Positions 23,796 to 31,592 of a DNA stretch of 64,000 nt are shown in pieces. The translations under genes and the position numbers were made by a program. The stretch's first letter is position 1; every line of letters starts with the position of its first letter. The stretch comes from an uncultured Oscillibacter sp. (lineage in GTDB: Bacteria > Bacillota > Clostridia > Oscillospirales > Oscillospiraceae): assembly GCA_950097265.1 (NCBI GenBank), contig CATNDJ010000003.1:55821-119820 (forward strand), given 5' to 3'. Below the pieces are notes generated by a model that saw only the letters and a list, made by a program, of their open reading frames with translations, was not told the origin of the DNA and did not search any database.

Positions 23796-23796
23796 T

Positions 23797-24771
23797 TCAT
23801 GCCTGTGAAGCGGAATCCGCGCCTTCCCCTTCGGCCGGCTCCTCCGCCGGAGCCGACGGGCCGTCCTGCTTCTCTCCCCGGACAATCTCGTCGATAAGGC
23901 CGTCGATGACGCTCTGGACATACTGGCTGCATCCGTCCGCCAGCTTCTGGTCCCAGTCCTCCTGGTTTTCCTCCAGCTTCCGCTCAAGGGCGCCCCAGTC
24001 CGTGGCGCCTCCGGAGCGAATGCGGTCCCCGACGGCCCTGGCATAGACCTCTGTCTCTTGGGCGGCGTTGTCCGTCTCCAGAATGGGCGGGTTCTCCAAG
24101 TACCTGGCTCCCCTGGCCCACTGGACCAGCTTGGCCCGTATAAGGGTCAGGGCCCCCTGAATCTCCTTCTGGTCTCCCAGGCCGCACAGCTTCAGCTCCT
24201 GGAGCACGCCGGCCTGTCCGGCAAAGCCCCCGCCGTTCTGCCGCTTGGCGATGGCCTGGGCGGCCTGCCCGTCCGTCATGCCGGGGTAATACGCCTCCCG
24301 GTGGAGCTTTCCAATGTCCGTCAAGCCCTGGCTGTTCCACTGCCGGGCCTGTTCCGCCCGGATGAGGGGCCCCGTGCCCTTGACGGTCCGGGCCGCCATT
24401 TGGCCGGATCCGAAATAGTGGGCGCTGTCCCGGCCGATCACCTCCGCCTCGTAGGCGCGGAGCTCCGGAAAAGCGGCCTCAAAGCGGTCGTTCATCAGCT
24501 TGTATTTTTCCGCGTCCGTCATGCCGCTGTAGTCCGTGGCGTCGTGGAGAGTGGCCAGGGCGGAAAGTTTCTGCCTGTCCGTCATTTTGGCGAAGTTGGG
24601 CAGCTCCGGCGTCCTCGCCGCCTGTTCCGCCCGCTCCGCCTCGGTCAGTACGGATTGAAACGAGTCGGTCCTGGCGGGGGCGGCGGCTCTTTTCGCCTCC
24701 GCCGGGACGGCCCGCTGAACCGGGGCCAGGGTCTGCCGCCGGAGCCCTTGGATTCCTTCCATGCTTCGCAT
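23797..24771 (-). CDS. Hypothetical protein behind a sigma-28-like promoter
   Basis: This 324-residue soluble protein has no signal peptide. The N-terminal 35 residues are basic and Ala-rich (MRSMEGIQGLRRQ start), followed by DSFQSVLTEAERAEQ. It has two related motifs, DYSGMTDAEKYKLMNDRF (about 80-97) and YYPGMTDGQAAQAIAKR, and an acidic Pro/Glu-rich tail. No family was recognised. A TAAA-N15-GCCGATAG sequence upstream resembles the flagellar/chemotaxis sigma-28 promoter. An early FxxVL segment is also seen in some flagellar export substrates, so a flagellar accessory role is conceivable but unproven. Confidence 0.65.
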   Translation of the reverse strand: MRSMEGIQGLRRQTLAPVQRAVPAEAKRAAAPARTDSFQSVLTEAERAEQAARTPELPNFAKMTDRQKLSALATLHDATDYSGMTDAEKYKLMNDRFEAAFPELRAYEAEVIGRDSAHYFGSGQMAARTVKGTGPLIRAEQARQWNSQGLTDIGKLHREAYYPGMTDGQAAQAIAKRQNGGGFAGQAGVLQELKLCGLGDQKEIQGALTLIRAKLVQWARGARYLENPPILETDNAAQETEVYARAVGDRIRSGGATDWGALERKLEENQEDWDQKLADGCSQYVQSVIDGLIDEIVRGEKQDGPSAPAEEPAEGEGADSASQA

Positions 24772-24799
24772 CCTCTCTTTGAACAGAATTTGCCGGAAA

Positions 24800-24825
24800 A
24801 AGGGCCGGGAGCTGTCCCGGCCCTT
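24800..24825 (-). terminator. Terminator of the aldo/keto reductase unit
   Basis: Minus-strand AAGGGCCGGGA-cagc-TCCCGGCCCTT followed by TTTCC. It would also form the very 5' end of any transcript from the sigma-28-like promoter next to it. Confidence 0.8.
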
Positions 24826-24832
24826 ATAAATT

Positions 24833-24859
24833 CTATCGGCTCTTTTTCCCGTTTCTTTA
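24833..24859 (-). promoter_or_regulatory. Candidate sigma-28 (SigD/FliA-type) promoter
   Basis: Minus-strand TAAA (24859-24856), 15-bp spacer, GCCGATAG (24840-24833), against the family consensus TAAA-N15-GCCGATAT. It is 62 bp upstream of the hypothetical gene at 23797-24771. Confidence 0.5.
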
Positions 24860-24950
24860 GGGGCTTTTTCCCATCCGGAGATAAAGAGTCCCGTCCTCCG
24901 GGAGATAGGGGCCCAGCCAAAGGAGAGTCCGGCTCTTCGCCTTGTCAGGC

Positions 24951-25979
24951 TCAGGCGTCATTGTGGTGCACGGCGTAGAACGCGTCGTAGTCCTTCAGCA
25001 TCTCCACCAGGAGGTTCGGCGTGTCCAGCCCGTAGGGGCAGCGGCTCTTGCAGGCGTCGCAGTGGATGCAGTTTTCAATCTGGTGCATCTTCTGATACCA
25101 CTCGCCGGACATGAATTTCTGGTAGGGCGAACGCCGCAGCAGGGCGGACATCCGGGCCGCCTGGGGAATGTCGATGCCCGCGGCGCAGGGCAGGCAGTAG
25201 CCGCAGGAACGGCAGAAGCTCCCCGCCAGGTCCTTCCGGTCCGCCTCGATGACGGCCTGAAGCTCCGGCGTCATATGGGGATCCCGCTCCGTCAGCTCCA
25301 GCCACTGGTCCAGCTCCTCCTCCCGCTGGATGCCCCAGATGGGCACCACGTTGGGATATTCCTGCATGAAGGCGTAGCAGGCCTCGGCGTTGTTCAAAAG
25401 CCCGCCGGAGAGGCCCTTCATGGCGATATAGCCCATGTCGGCCTTGGCGCAGTCCTCCACCAGGCCCAGCTCCTTCTCCGTGGTCAGATAGCAGAAGGGA
25501 AACTGGAGAGTCTCGAAGTTCCCGGAGGCGATGGCCTCCCGGGCGACAAACAGCCGGTGGTTGGTAATGCCGATGTGCCGGATATAGCCCTTTTCCTTCA
25601 TCTCCAGGGCGGCGGCGAAGGGGCCGTCAGGGTCGTTGATATCCGGCAGCTTGGCGGGGTTGTGGAACTGGAAGAGGTCGATGTAATCCGTCCGCAGGGA
25701 ACGAAGGCTCTGCTCGATGTGGGCCAGCACCGTCTTTTTGTCCCCGCCGCCGCTCTTGGTGGAAATGACCACGTTCTGCCGGACGCTCTCCAGGGCCTCG
25801 CCCAGCTTTTCCTCGCTGTCCGTGTACATGTTGGCGGTGTCGAAGTAATTGATTCCCGCCTCATAGGCCCGGCGAACCAGCTTCACCGCGTCCGCCTTGG
25901 AAATCCGCTGAATGGGCAGGGCGCCGAAGGCCGTCTTCGTCACCAGCAGCTCCGTCCGCCCCAGTCTCACTTTTTCCAT
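24951..25979 (-). CDS. Aldo/keto reductase with C-terminal double [4Fe-4S] domain
   Basis: The 342-residue protein has an AKR barrel (residues about 1-270) with MEKVRLGRTELLVTKTAFG, the catalytic Asp/Tyr stretch NYFDTANMYTDSE and QFHNPAKL in place of the usual catalytic His segment. A ferredoxin-like tail carries CRSCGYCLPCAAGI and CIHCDACKSRCPYG, eight cysteines for two clusters. AKR-ferredoxin fusions are common in Clostridia and probably exchange electrons between NAD(P)H and an Fe-S partner. It is 12 nt downstream of pfkA and shares its promoter. Confidence 0.9.
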   Translation of the reverse strand: MEKVRLGRTELLVTKTAFGALPIQRISKADAVKLVRRAYEAGINYFDTANMYTDSEEKLGEALESVRQNVVISTKSGGGDKKTVLAHIEQSLRSLRTDYIDLFQFHNPAKLPDINDPDGPFAAALEMKEKGYIRHIGITNHRLFVAREAIASGNFETLQFPFCYLTTEKELGLVEDCAKADMGYIAMKGLSGGLLNNAEACYAFMQEYPNVVPIWGIQREEELDQWLELTERDPHMTPELQAVIEADRKDLAGSFCRSCGYCLPCAAGIDIPQAARMSALLRRSPYQKFMSGEWYQKMHQIENCIHCDACKSRCPYGLDTPNLLVEMLKDYDAFYAVHHNDA

Positions 25980-25991
25980 AGAGTCCTCCTT

Positions 25992-27002
25992 TTAAAAGTC
26001 CGGACCGCAGCTGTTGGTCAGGGCCTCCAAAATCTGGTAGCGGTCCATCTGGAAGGTCTTCTTCATGGCCAGGGCCTCCTCCATGTCCAGGTCCGTCAGG
26101 CGGCCGTCCAGGATGCCGATGATGCGGTTGCCCGCGCCCTCGGCCAGGACCTTCACCGCCTCATAGCCCATGCGGCTGGCGGTCTCCCGGTCCCGGACGG
26201 TGGGGGAGCCGCCCCGCTGGATGTGCCCCAGCACCGTCACCCGGGGGTCGATGCCCAGTTCGTCGTGGATGCGCTGGCTGATTTCGATGGCGCTGCCCGC
26301 GCCCTCGGCCACGACGACCATGTAATGGGTGGTCCCCGCCAGGCGGGCCCGGCGGATTTTCTCCACAATGTCCCGCTCGAAGTCCGGTTCCCGCTCGGGG
26401 ATCAGCACGGCGGTGGCGCCCACGGAGATGCCCACGTACAGGGCAAGGTAGCCCGCGTGGCGGCCCATGACCTCCACCACGGAGCAGCGCTCGTGGGACT
26501 GCATGGTGTCCCGGAGCTTGTCGATGCACTCGATGGCCGTGTTGCAGGCGGAGTCAAAGCCTATGGTGTAGTGGGAGCATCCGATGTCGTTGTCTATGGT
26601 GGCCGGGATGCCCACCACCCGGAGGTCCATGCCGTCCTTGGCGGCCTGCCGGGAGATGGCCAAAGCCCCTCGGAAGGTGCCGTCGCCGCCGATGGCCACG
26701 ATGCCGTCGAGCCCTAAGAGGCGGCAGGTGGCCAGGGCCTTGGCCCGGCCGGCCTCCTCCATAAATTCCAGGCTCCGGGCGGTGTAGAGCATGGTGCCGC
26801 CCTTGTTGATGATGTGGCTGACGCTGGAGGAGGTCAGGGGCACAAAGTCGCTGGTGATCAGGCCGTTCCAGCCCCGGCGGATGCCGATGCAGCCGATGCC
26901 CCGGGCGATGGAGGCCCGGACCACCGCCCGCACCGCCGCGTTCATGCCCGGCGCGTCGCCGCCGCTGGTGAGGACGCCGATTCTCTTTACCTTCTTTTCC
27001 AT
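25992..27002 (-). CDS. pfkA: ATP-dependent 6-phosphofructokinase
   Basis: PfkA phosphorylates fructose-6-phosphate, the committed step of glycolysis. The 336-residue product shows LTSGGDAPGMNAAVRAVVR, the ATP-type GGDGTFRGA (Gly rather than Asp at the PPi/ATP discriminator), the catalytic PATIDNDI and EVMGRHAGYLAL. Length is slightly above the bacterial norm of 320. It is the first gene of a two-gene unit with the aldo/keto reductase. Confidence 0.97.
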   Translation of the reverse strand: MEKKVKRIGVLTSGGDAPGMNAAVRAVVRASIARGIGCIGIRRGWNGLITSDFVPLTSSSVSHIINKGGTMLYTARSLEFMEEAGRAKALATCRLLGLDGIVAIGGDGTFRGALAISRQAAKDGMDLRVVGIPATIDNDIGCSHYTIGFDSACNTAIECIDKLRDTMQSHERCSVVEVMGRHAGYLALYVGISVGATAVLIPEREPDFERDIVEKIRRARLAGTTHYMVVVAEGAGSAIEISQRIHDELGIDPRVTVLGHIQRGGSPTVRDRETASRMGYEAVKVLAEGAGNRIIGILDGRLTDLDMEEALAMKKTFQMDRYQILEALTNSCGPDF

Positions 27003-27086
27003 AAGAAAACCCTCCTGACGAATTTCACCGGGGCGGCCCTCCGCCGTGGAGCGGGCCGGGCGGCAGCCGATTTTTTCCTGTATACC

Positions 27087-27115
27087 ATGATACCGCCGGG
27101 AAAGCGGGATGTCAA
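27087..27115 (-). promoter_or_regulatory. Promoter of pfkA
   Basis: Minus-strand TTGACA (27115-27110), 17-bp spacer, TATCAT (27092-27087). Confidence 0.8.
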
Positions 27116-27238
27116 GCTGGGTTTGATTTCCAGCCCAGGACGGGGAGGACGGAAAACTGTCACCTTTTTGTTACCACTTTGGCGGGAAAACCTGTTATAT
27201 TGGGTCTATCAAATCTGGATTGGAAGGAATCGTGGGAT

Positions 27239-28141
27239 ATGCGCCGTGTACTGATTTTACTGCTGGCCCTGCTGCTGCTCTCCGCCTGCGCCGCCCCGGC
27301 GGAGACGGAGGAGGCCCCGCCGGTCCCGGAAGCCCCGGAGGCCGCCGCGCCGGAGGAGGAAGCCCTGGAGGACCCCGGGGAGGAGACGGAAGACCACGTC
27401 CTTTTGACCCTGGACGCGCCCCTGGCGGACGGGCGGACCTTGCGGCTGGAGGCCTTCGGCCGGCGGGCCGACGAATACAGCTATGGCGTCCGGGAGGTGC
27501 GGGTGTACGACGGGGACGCGCTTATCCAGACTGTCCAGGCCCGGGAGGGCATTGTAAGCGAAGGGGTTGAGGACAGCGACTACACCGACTGCTGGAGCAC
27601 GGAAGACTGCATGGACGAGCTGGACCTGAACTTTGACGGGGATACAGACTTCGGCCTCTTCGCCGGGCGGTGCAACAACATGATCCCCTATTACTATTGG
27701 ACCTGGGACCGGGAGGCGGGGCAGTATCAATTCGCCTGCATCCTCCAGGGGGCGGAGGCCCATCCGGAAAGCGGGGAAACCACCGCCGAATATAAATCCG
27801 GCTCCGCAGGGTCCCAGTGGGTTACGGAGTACTACTGGCCTGACGGGAACGGAAGCCTGTATTTGCACCGGGTGGAACGGCTGGTCCGGGACTTCCAGCC
27901 CGATTCCGGCTATCTGGACGTAGAGCGGGAGGGCGCACGGGAAGTCTGGCTCCCCAGGGAGGGAGATTTCCTCCGCCCCCGGCCCGCCGAGTGGAGCATT
28001 GAGGCAGACCTGGTCCTGGCCAGCCGGGAGGTCCCGGTCTATGAGGGCAATGGGGATGGCACCGTCTCCTATTTTACCGAGCTTTGGGAGTTCTGGGACG
28101 GCGAGCCCCAGCTGGTGGAGCGAAAGGAGTATATCCCATGA
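27239..28141 (+). CDS. Lipoprotein of unknown function
   Basis: The 300-residue product starts MRRVLILLLALLLLSACAAP, a lipobox LSAC with Cys17. A Pro/Glu/Ala-rich linker and a domain with an EF-hand-like DLNFDGDTDFG motif (residue about 133) follow. A similar DLNGDGAEEL motif occurs in the lipoprotein at 59653-60600. No family was recognised. ATG 27239 is chosen because it begins the signal peptide and follows GGAAGGA. Its stop overlaps the ModE-like start (ATGA). Confidence 0.82.
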   Translation: MRRVLILLLALLLLSACAAPAETEEAPPVPEAPEAAAPEEEALEDPGEETEDHVLLTLDAPLADGRTLRLEAFGRRADEYSYGVREVRVYDGDALIQTVQAREGIVSEGVEDSDYTDCWSTEDCMDELDLNFDGDTDFGLFAGRCNNMIPYYYWTWDREAGQYQFACILQGAEAHPESGETTAEYKSGSAGSQWVTEYYWPDGNGSLYLHRVERLVRDFQPDSGYLDVEREGAREVWLPREGDFLRPRPAEWSIEADLVLASREVPVYEGNGDGTVSYFTELWEFWDGEPQLVERKEYIP

Positions 28142-28494
28142 ATCACAGTCCTGACCTGCGCCTGGCCGTCACCCTGCGCCTTTTGGACGGCGAGGGCCAG
28201 CGGCGCTTTGGGCCCGGCGTGGCCGCTCTTTTGGAGGAGGTCCGGGAAAAGCGCTCCCTCCGGGCGGCGGCGGGGTCCATGGGCATGGCCTACTCCAAGG
28301 CCTGGCGCATCGTCCGCACCGCCGAGGAGGCCCTGGAGTGCAAGCTGCTGGACAGCACCATCGGCGGCCGCCACGGCGGAGGCGCGGCATTGACGCCGGA
28401 GGCGGAGGCTTTGCTGGCCGCCTATCAGGCTCTTCGGGAAGAGGTAAACGCCTACGCCCAGCGGCGCTTTCAGGAGCGCTTCCGGGACCTCTGA
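28138..28494 (+). CDS. ModE-like winged helix-turn-helix regulator
   Basis: The 118-residue protein matches the DNA-binding half of molybdate regulator ModE: FGPGVAALLEEVREKRSLRAAAGSMGMAYSKAWRIV, then a wing GGRHGGGAALTPEAEALL. It lacks the C-terminal molybdate-binding (TOBE) domains. Stand-alone ModE-N proteins are common in Firmicutes, often near molybdenum or tungsten genes, but none is visible here. The start overlaps the preceding lipoprotein stop by 4 nt; AAAGGAG precedes it. Confidence 0.88.
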   Translation: MNHSPDLRLAVTLRLLDGEGQRRFGPGVAALLEEVREKRSLRAAAGSMGMAYSKAWRIVRTAEEALECKLLDSTIGGRHGGGAALTPEAEALLAAYQALREEVNAYAQRRFQERFRDL

Positions 28495-28546
28495 CCCCCT
28501 CCCCGCATAGGATGGAATACATCTTATGTAATAAGGAGGTCCTCTT

Positions 28547-28813
28547 ATGGAACCTGTCTGCAATGAGTGCGCCCAGGAGCGCCTGGAACCCGTCACCATG
28601 AACGCCCGGGTACTGCGGGTGAACTGCTGCGACCTGCTGGTCTGCGACCTGTGCGGCTGTCAGGAAGTCCTGGTCCATACCAACGACGCCTGCTGCTTCC
28701 GCCCGGGCGAGTGCGTCTGCATCGAGTACGACGGCGCGATGACCATGAGCATCCCGCCCCAGATCAGCGCGGGCTGCGTGAAGCGCGTCCCCTGCGGAGG
28801 GTGCTGCTGCTGA
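28547..28813 (+). CDS. Cysteine-rich small protein (16 Cys in 88 residues)
   Basis: The 88-residue product starts MEPVCNECAQERLEP, has a VNCCDLLVCDLCGCQE core and ends VPCGGCCC. Cysteines come in pairs and CxxC units, suggesting metal or cluster binding. The segment VLVHTNDACCFRPGE and the motif MTMSIPPQISAG resemble a small conserved clostridial protein whose function I cannot name. It is 52 nt downstream of the ModE-like gene with a strong AAGGAGG site, and a short inverted repeat TACAT-ctt-ATGTA lies between. A terminator follows directly. Confidence 0.7.
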   Translation: MEPVCNECAQERLEPVTMNARVLRVNCCDLLVCDLCGCQEVLVHTNDACCFRPGECVCIEYDGAMTMSIPPQISAGCVKRVPCGGCCC

Positions 28814-28819
28814 GAAACC

Positions 28820-28855
28820 CCCGGCCCTTCCTCAAGGAGGGCCGGGCCCTTTTTC
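28820..28855 (+). terminator. Terminator after the Cys-rich gene
   Basis: CCCGGCCCT / AGGGCCGGG with a 9-nt loop, followed by CCCTTTTT. Confidence 0.8.
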
Positions 28856-28858
28856 CCC

Positions 28859-28887
28859 TTGACAGGCCGCCCCGGACGGCCTATAAT
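28859..28887 (+). promoter_or_regulatory. Perfect consensus promoter of the deaminase gene
   Basis: TTGACA (28859-28864), 17-bp spacer, TATAAT (28882-28887). Confidence 0.88.
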
Positions 28888-28902
28888 CATACTCACATAC
28901 CG

Positions 28903-28965
28903 GCTTGTATAAGCTCATGATTGGATGGGCGTCTCTACCAACTGCCGCAACAGTTGACTACAAGC
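28903..28965 (+). promoter_or_regulatory. Purine riboswitch aptamer (guanine type, C74)
   Basis: Three-way junction. P1 is GCTTGTA/TACAAGC (28903-28909, 28959-28965), P2 GCTCAT/ATGGGC with loop GATTGG, P3 CAACTG/CAGTTG with loop CCGCAA. J2/3 reads GTCTCTAC where the xpt reference has GTTTCTAC, so only position 48 differs. J3/1 is AC before the P1 strand, giving C at the ligand-reading position 74, hence guanine-like specificity. U22, U47 and U51 equivalents are kept. P2 and P3 are each shorter than usual. Confidence 0.85.
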
Positions 28966-28998
28966 TTTGGGGCCCGCCCCAAAGCCTGTGGTCTTTTT
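28958..28998 (+). terminator. Riboswitch terminator sharing the P1 3' strand
   Basis: The hairpin 5' arm spans 28958-28972 and includes the whole P1 3' strand. The 3' arm is 28977-28991, with one A/C mismatch, and a TCTTTTTCT run follows. Because ligand-bound P1 and the full terminator are mutually exclusive, purine binding should promote read-through (ON switch). Confidence 0.7.
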
Positions 28999-29049
28999 CT
29001 TTGCCGGTATTCATTCCGCGGGACTTCCGCGCACTTGGGAGGATGCCAC

Positions 29050-30405
29050 ATGCGCAGTCTTTTGATCAAAAACGCCTCCGCCGCCGTCACCTGCGACAGC
29101 CGGGACACGGTGCTGGAAAACGCCAATCTCCTGATTCAGGACGGCGTCATCGCCTACATAGGGCCCGAGCCCCGGGAAGCGGAGGAAACCCTGGACGCCT
29201 CGGGCTGCATCGCCTACCCCGGCCTCGTCAACACCCACCACCACCTTTACCAGACCTTCAGCCGGAACCTGCCCCAGGTGCAGAATCTGGAGCTCTTCGA
29301 CTGGCTGACCGCCCTTTACGAGATCTGGAAGAACCTGGACGGCGAGGCCGTCTATTACAGCTCCCTCGTGGGCATGGGGGAACTGCTGAAGACCGGATGC
29401 ACCACCGTCTTTGACCACCACTACGTCTTCCCCGGCGGGGCCTCCCTGGCATTGCTGGACGCCCAATTCGCCGCGGCGGAGGCCCTGGGCGCGCGCATGT
29501 ACGCCTCCCGGGGAAGCATGGACTTAAGCCGGAAGGACGGCGGACTGCCTCCGGACAGCGTGGTCCAGACGGTGGACGAAATTCTGGCGGACTGCCAAAG
29601 AGCGGTGGAGAAGTACCACGACCCCTCCTTTAACTCCATGCGCATGGTGGCCCTGGCCCCCTGTTCCCCCTTCAGCGTGTCGGCGGAGCTGCTGCGCCAG
29701 TCCGCCGTCCTGGCACGAAGCTTGGGCGTCCGGCTCCACACCCACCTGTGCGAGACCAAGGACGAGGAACGCTACGTCCTGGAGAAGCACGGCAAGCGTC
29801 CCCTGGCCTATATGGAGGACCTGGGCTGGGTGGGCCCGGACGTGTGGTACGCCCACGGCATCCACTTCAACGACGCAGAATTGAAGCTGCTGGCGGACAC
29901 GGGCACCGGCATCGCCCACTGCCCCATCTCCAACATGAAGCTCTCCTCCGGCGTGTGCCGCATTCCCGACATGCTGGCCCTGGGGGTCCCCGTGGGCCTG
30001 GCGGTGGACGGCAGCGCCAGCAACGACGGGTCCAATCTTCTGGAGGAACTTCGAGTGGCCTATCTGCTCCACCGCCTGTGCTCCAGTGAGAAAGCTCCCA
30101 GCGGCTACGACCTGCTGAAAATCGCCACCCGGGGCGGCGCCCGGGTCCTGGGCCGGGAGGATATCGGCTCCCTGGAGGCGGGCAAGGCCGGGGACCTGTT
30201 CCTGATCCGCCGGGACCGGCTGGAGCTGGTGGGAGCGGACCTGGACGTTTCCTCCCTGCTGGGCACGGTGGGCTTCAAGGGCCCCGTGGATTACACGGTG
30301 GTCAACGGCCGGATCGTCGTGCGGGAGGGCCGCCTTACCGGCGTGGACGAGGAAAAAGCGGTCCGGGAGGCCCGGGCCGCGGTGAGAAAATACCTGGAGC
30401 GCTGA
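29050..30405 (+). CDS. 8-oxoguanine deaminase (amidohydrolase)
   Basis: This enzyme family hydrolyses 8-oxoguanine to urate and ammonia, often with weaker activity on other purines. The 451-residue protein has an amidohydrolase barrel with NTHHHLYQTFSR (HxH metal site, residue about 60), HTHLCET, AHGIHFND and the diagnostic AVDGSASNDGSNLLEELR. The whole sequence reads as the 8-oxoguanine deaminase clade rather than chlorohydrolase or guanine deaminase, but a substrate test would be decisive. ATG 29050 follows GGGAGGATGCCAC. A guanine-type riboswitch controls it, and its stop abuts a repeat element. Confidence 0.88.
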   Translation: MRSLLIKNASAAVTCDSRDTVLENANLLIQDGVIAYIGPEPREAEETLDASGCIAYPGLVNTHHHLYQTFSRNLPQVQNLELFDWLTALYEIWKNLDGEAVYYSSLVGMGELLKTGCTTVFDHHYVFPGGASLALLDAQFAAAEALGARMYASRGSMDLSRKDGGLPPDSVVQTVDEILADCQRAVEKYHDPSFNSMRMVALAPCSPFSVSAELLRQSAVLARSLGVRLHTHLCETKDEERYVLEKHGKRPLAYMEDLGWVGPDVWYAHGIHFNDAELKLLADTGTGIAHCPISNMKLSSGVCRIPDMLALGVPVGLAVDGSASNDGSNLLEELRVAYLLHRLCSSEKAPSGYDLLKIATRGGARVLGREDIGSLEAGKAGDLFLIRRDRLELVGADLDVSSLLGTVGFKGPVDYTVVNGRIVVREGRLTGVDEEKAVREARAAVRKYLER

Positions 30406-30407
30406 TG

Positions 30408-30549
30408 GTAGGGGGGCGGGCGCTGCGCAGCCCTTGGCGGCTTTGCCGCTTAGGGATGCGGCGTGCCCCTTGCGGGTGCTGTCCCGCCCCGTTTCTCCGA
30501 AAACAGGACGGTTCCGAAAGAGCAGGAGGGGACAGAGCCCCTCCCCTAC
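30408..30549. repeat. Palindromic-ended repeat element, copy 1
   Basis: This 142-bp intergenic element begins GTAGGGGGGCGGGCGCTGC and ends with the complement of GTAGGGGAGGGGCTCTGTCC. Its right 25 bp are identical, inverted, to the left 25 bp of the element at 47545-47627. Its terminal TAG is the stop codon of the convergent popT gene (30546-30548). It fills the space between the deaminase and popT. The inner part contains short GC-rich inverted repeats and no ORF. Confidence 0.75.
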
Positions 30550-31379
30550 TGCTGCAATTGCTTGTCCATCCGCGCCAGGAAGAAGGCCAGGCCGAACCCG
30601 GCGGCGGCGCAGAAGGCGGAAAGGGCGATTTCTCCCGCCCCGGTGTACTCCGTGGGGACGATGACCAGGGTGGAGGCGGCCACAAAGCCCAAAATGCCGT
30701 GGAAGGCCACGGCGTAATGCCGCTGGAAAAACCAGGTCACCAGGCGGGCCAGCAGCGCGATGGTCAGAAACATCCCCGGCAGGGCGGCGGAGAGGACCAG
30801 CAGGTCCAGCCGCGCCAGCCCCTCCAGCATGGGCCGGTAGAGCCCCAGGGCCATCATCACCGAGGAGGAGGTCATGCCGGGGATCACCACCCCCATGCCC
30901 CACAGGGCCCCGCAGAAGTTGTACCACCAGAAATTCGGTTCCACCTGGACGTGGGCCACCCGGCTGACGTAGAACAGCCCCGCGAACACCGCCCCGGCGC
31001 AGAGGAGGAAGCTCCCCCAGGCGGAGGCGGACCGGCCCTCCTTCCCCGCCTCCCGGAAGAGGGAGGGGGCCGTGCCCGCGATGAGGCCGATGAAGAGCCA
31101 GTAGGTCACCGCGTCGGAGAGGGTCATGGCCGCGGCGATGCCCTTGGCCACGCCCAGGAAGCCCGCGGCCCAGCCCAGGCCCAGGGGAATCAGCATCCGC
31201 CAGTACTTGGGGACCGCGCGCCTGGGCCGGGTCAGCACCTCCATGAAGGGCCGGTAGATGCCGAACACCACCGCCAGCACGCCGCCGGAGACCCCCGGCA
31301 GGATGGCCCCCGCGCCGATGAAAGCGCCGCAGAGGAAGTCCCGGAGCCAGTGGGCCCGCCGCCGCTGCCGCTCGTCCAT
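30546..31379 (-). CDS. popT: DUF368 / PopT-type undecaprenyl phosphate translocase
   Basis: DUF368 proteins return undecaprenyl phosphate across the membrane for envelope polymer synthesis. The 277-residue protein has about eight to nine membrane segments. It carries the two inverted family motifs GAGAILPGVSGGVLAVVFGIY (cited core ILPGVSGG, residue about 25) and WGMGVVIPGMTSSSVMMALGLY (core IPGMTSSS). Its TAG stop lies inside the repeat element. No partner gene follows. The start ATG at 31379 is preceded by GGGGGAAACGGAAC, a modest ribosome site. Confidence 0.88.
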   Translation of the reverse strand: MDERQRRRAHWLRDFLCGAFIGAGAILPGVSGGVLAVVFGIYRPFMEVLTRPRRAVPKYWRMLIPLGLGWAAGFLGVAKGIAAAMTLSDAVTYWLFIGLIAGTAPSLFREAGKEGRSASAWGSFLLCAGAVFAGLFYVSRVAHVQVEPNFWWYNFCGALWGMGVVIPGMTSSSVMMALGLYRPMLEGLARLDLLVLSAALPGMFLTIALLARLVTWFFQRHYAVAFHGILGFVAASTLVIVPTEYTGAGEIALSAFCAAAGFGLAFFLARMDKQLQQ

Positions 31380-31557
31380 GTTCCGTTTCCCCCTCTCCGA
31401 AGGCTCAAGATTTTACGCGGAATATGATAGCAGTTTTGCCGGAGCCTTGCAATCCGATTCTTGTTTTTCGGGCAAAATTTCTTCCGCCGTTTCGGCCCTT
31501 TTGTGGATTCCGCTGATATTTTTGGGGCCGGGCGGGGCTTTTCTGTGCGCTTCGCCG

Positions 31558-31586
31558 TTGACAGGGGCGGGGAAAGCGTGTAAACT
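31558..31586 (+). promoter_or_regulatory. Promoter of the Met T-box-metNIQ operon
   Basis: TTGACA (31558-31563), 17-bp spacer, TAAACT (31581-31586). Confidence 0.85.
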
Positions 31587-31592
31587 ACAAAG

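Noticed and set aside
28903-28965. Adenine or 2'-deoxyguanosine specificity of the purine riboswitch
   Set aside because: The position equivalent to 74 is C, not U, and the junction lacks the altered bases of known 2'-deoxyguanosine variants.
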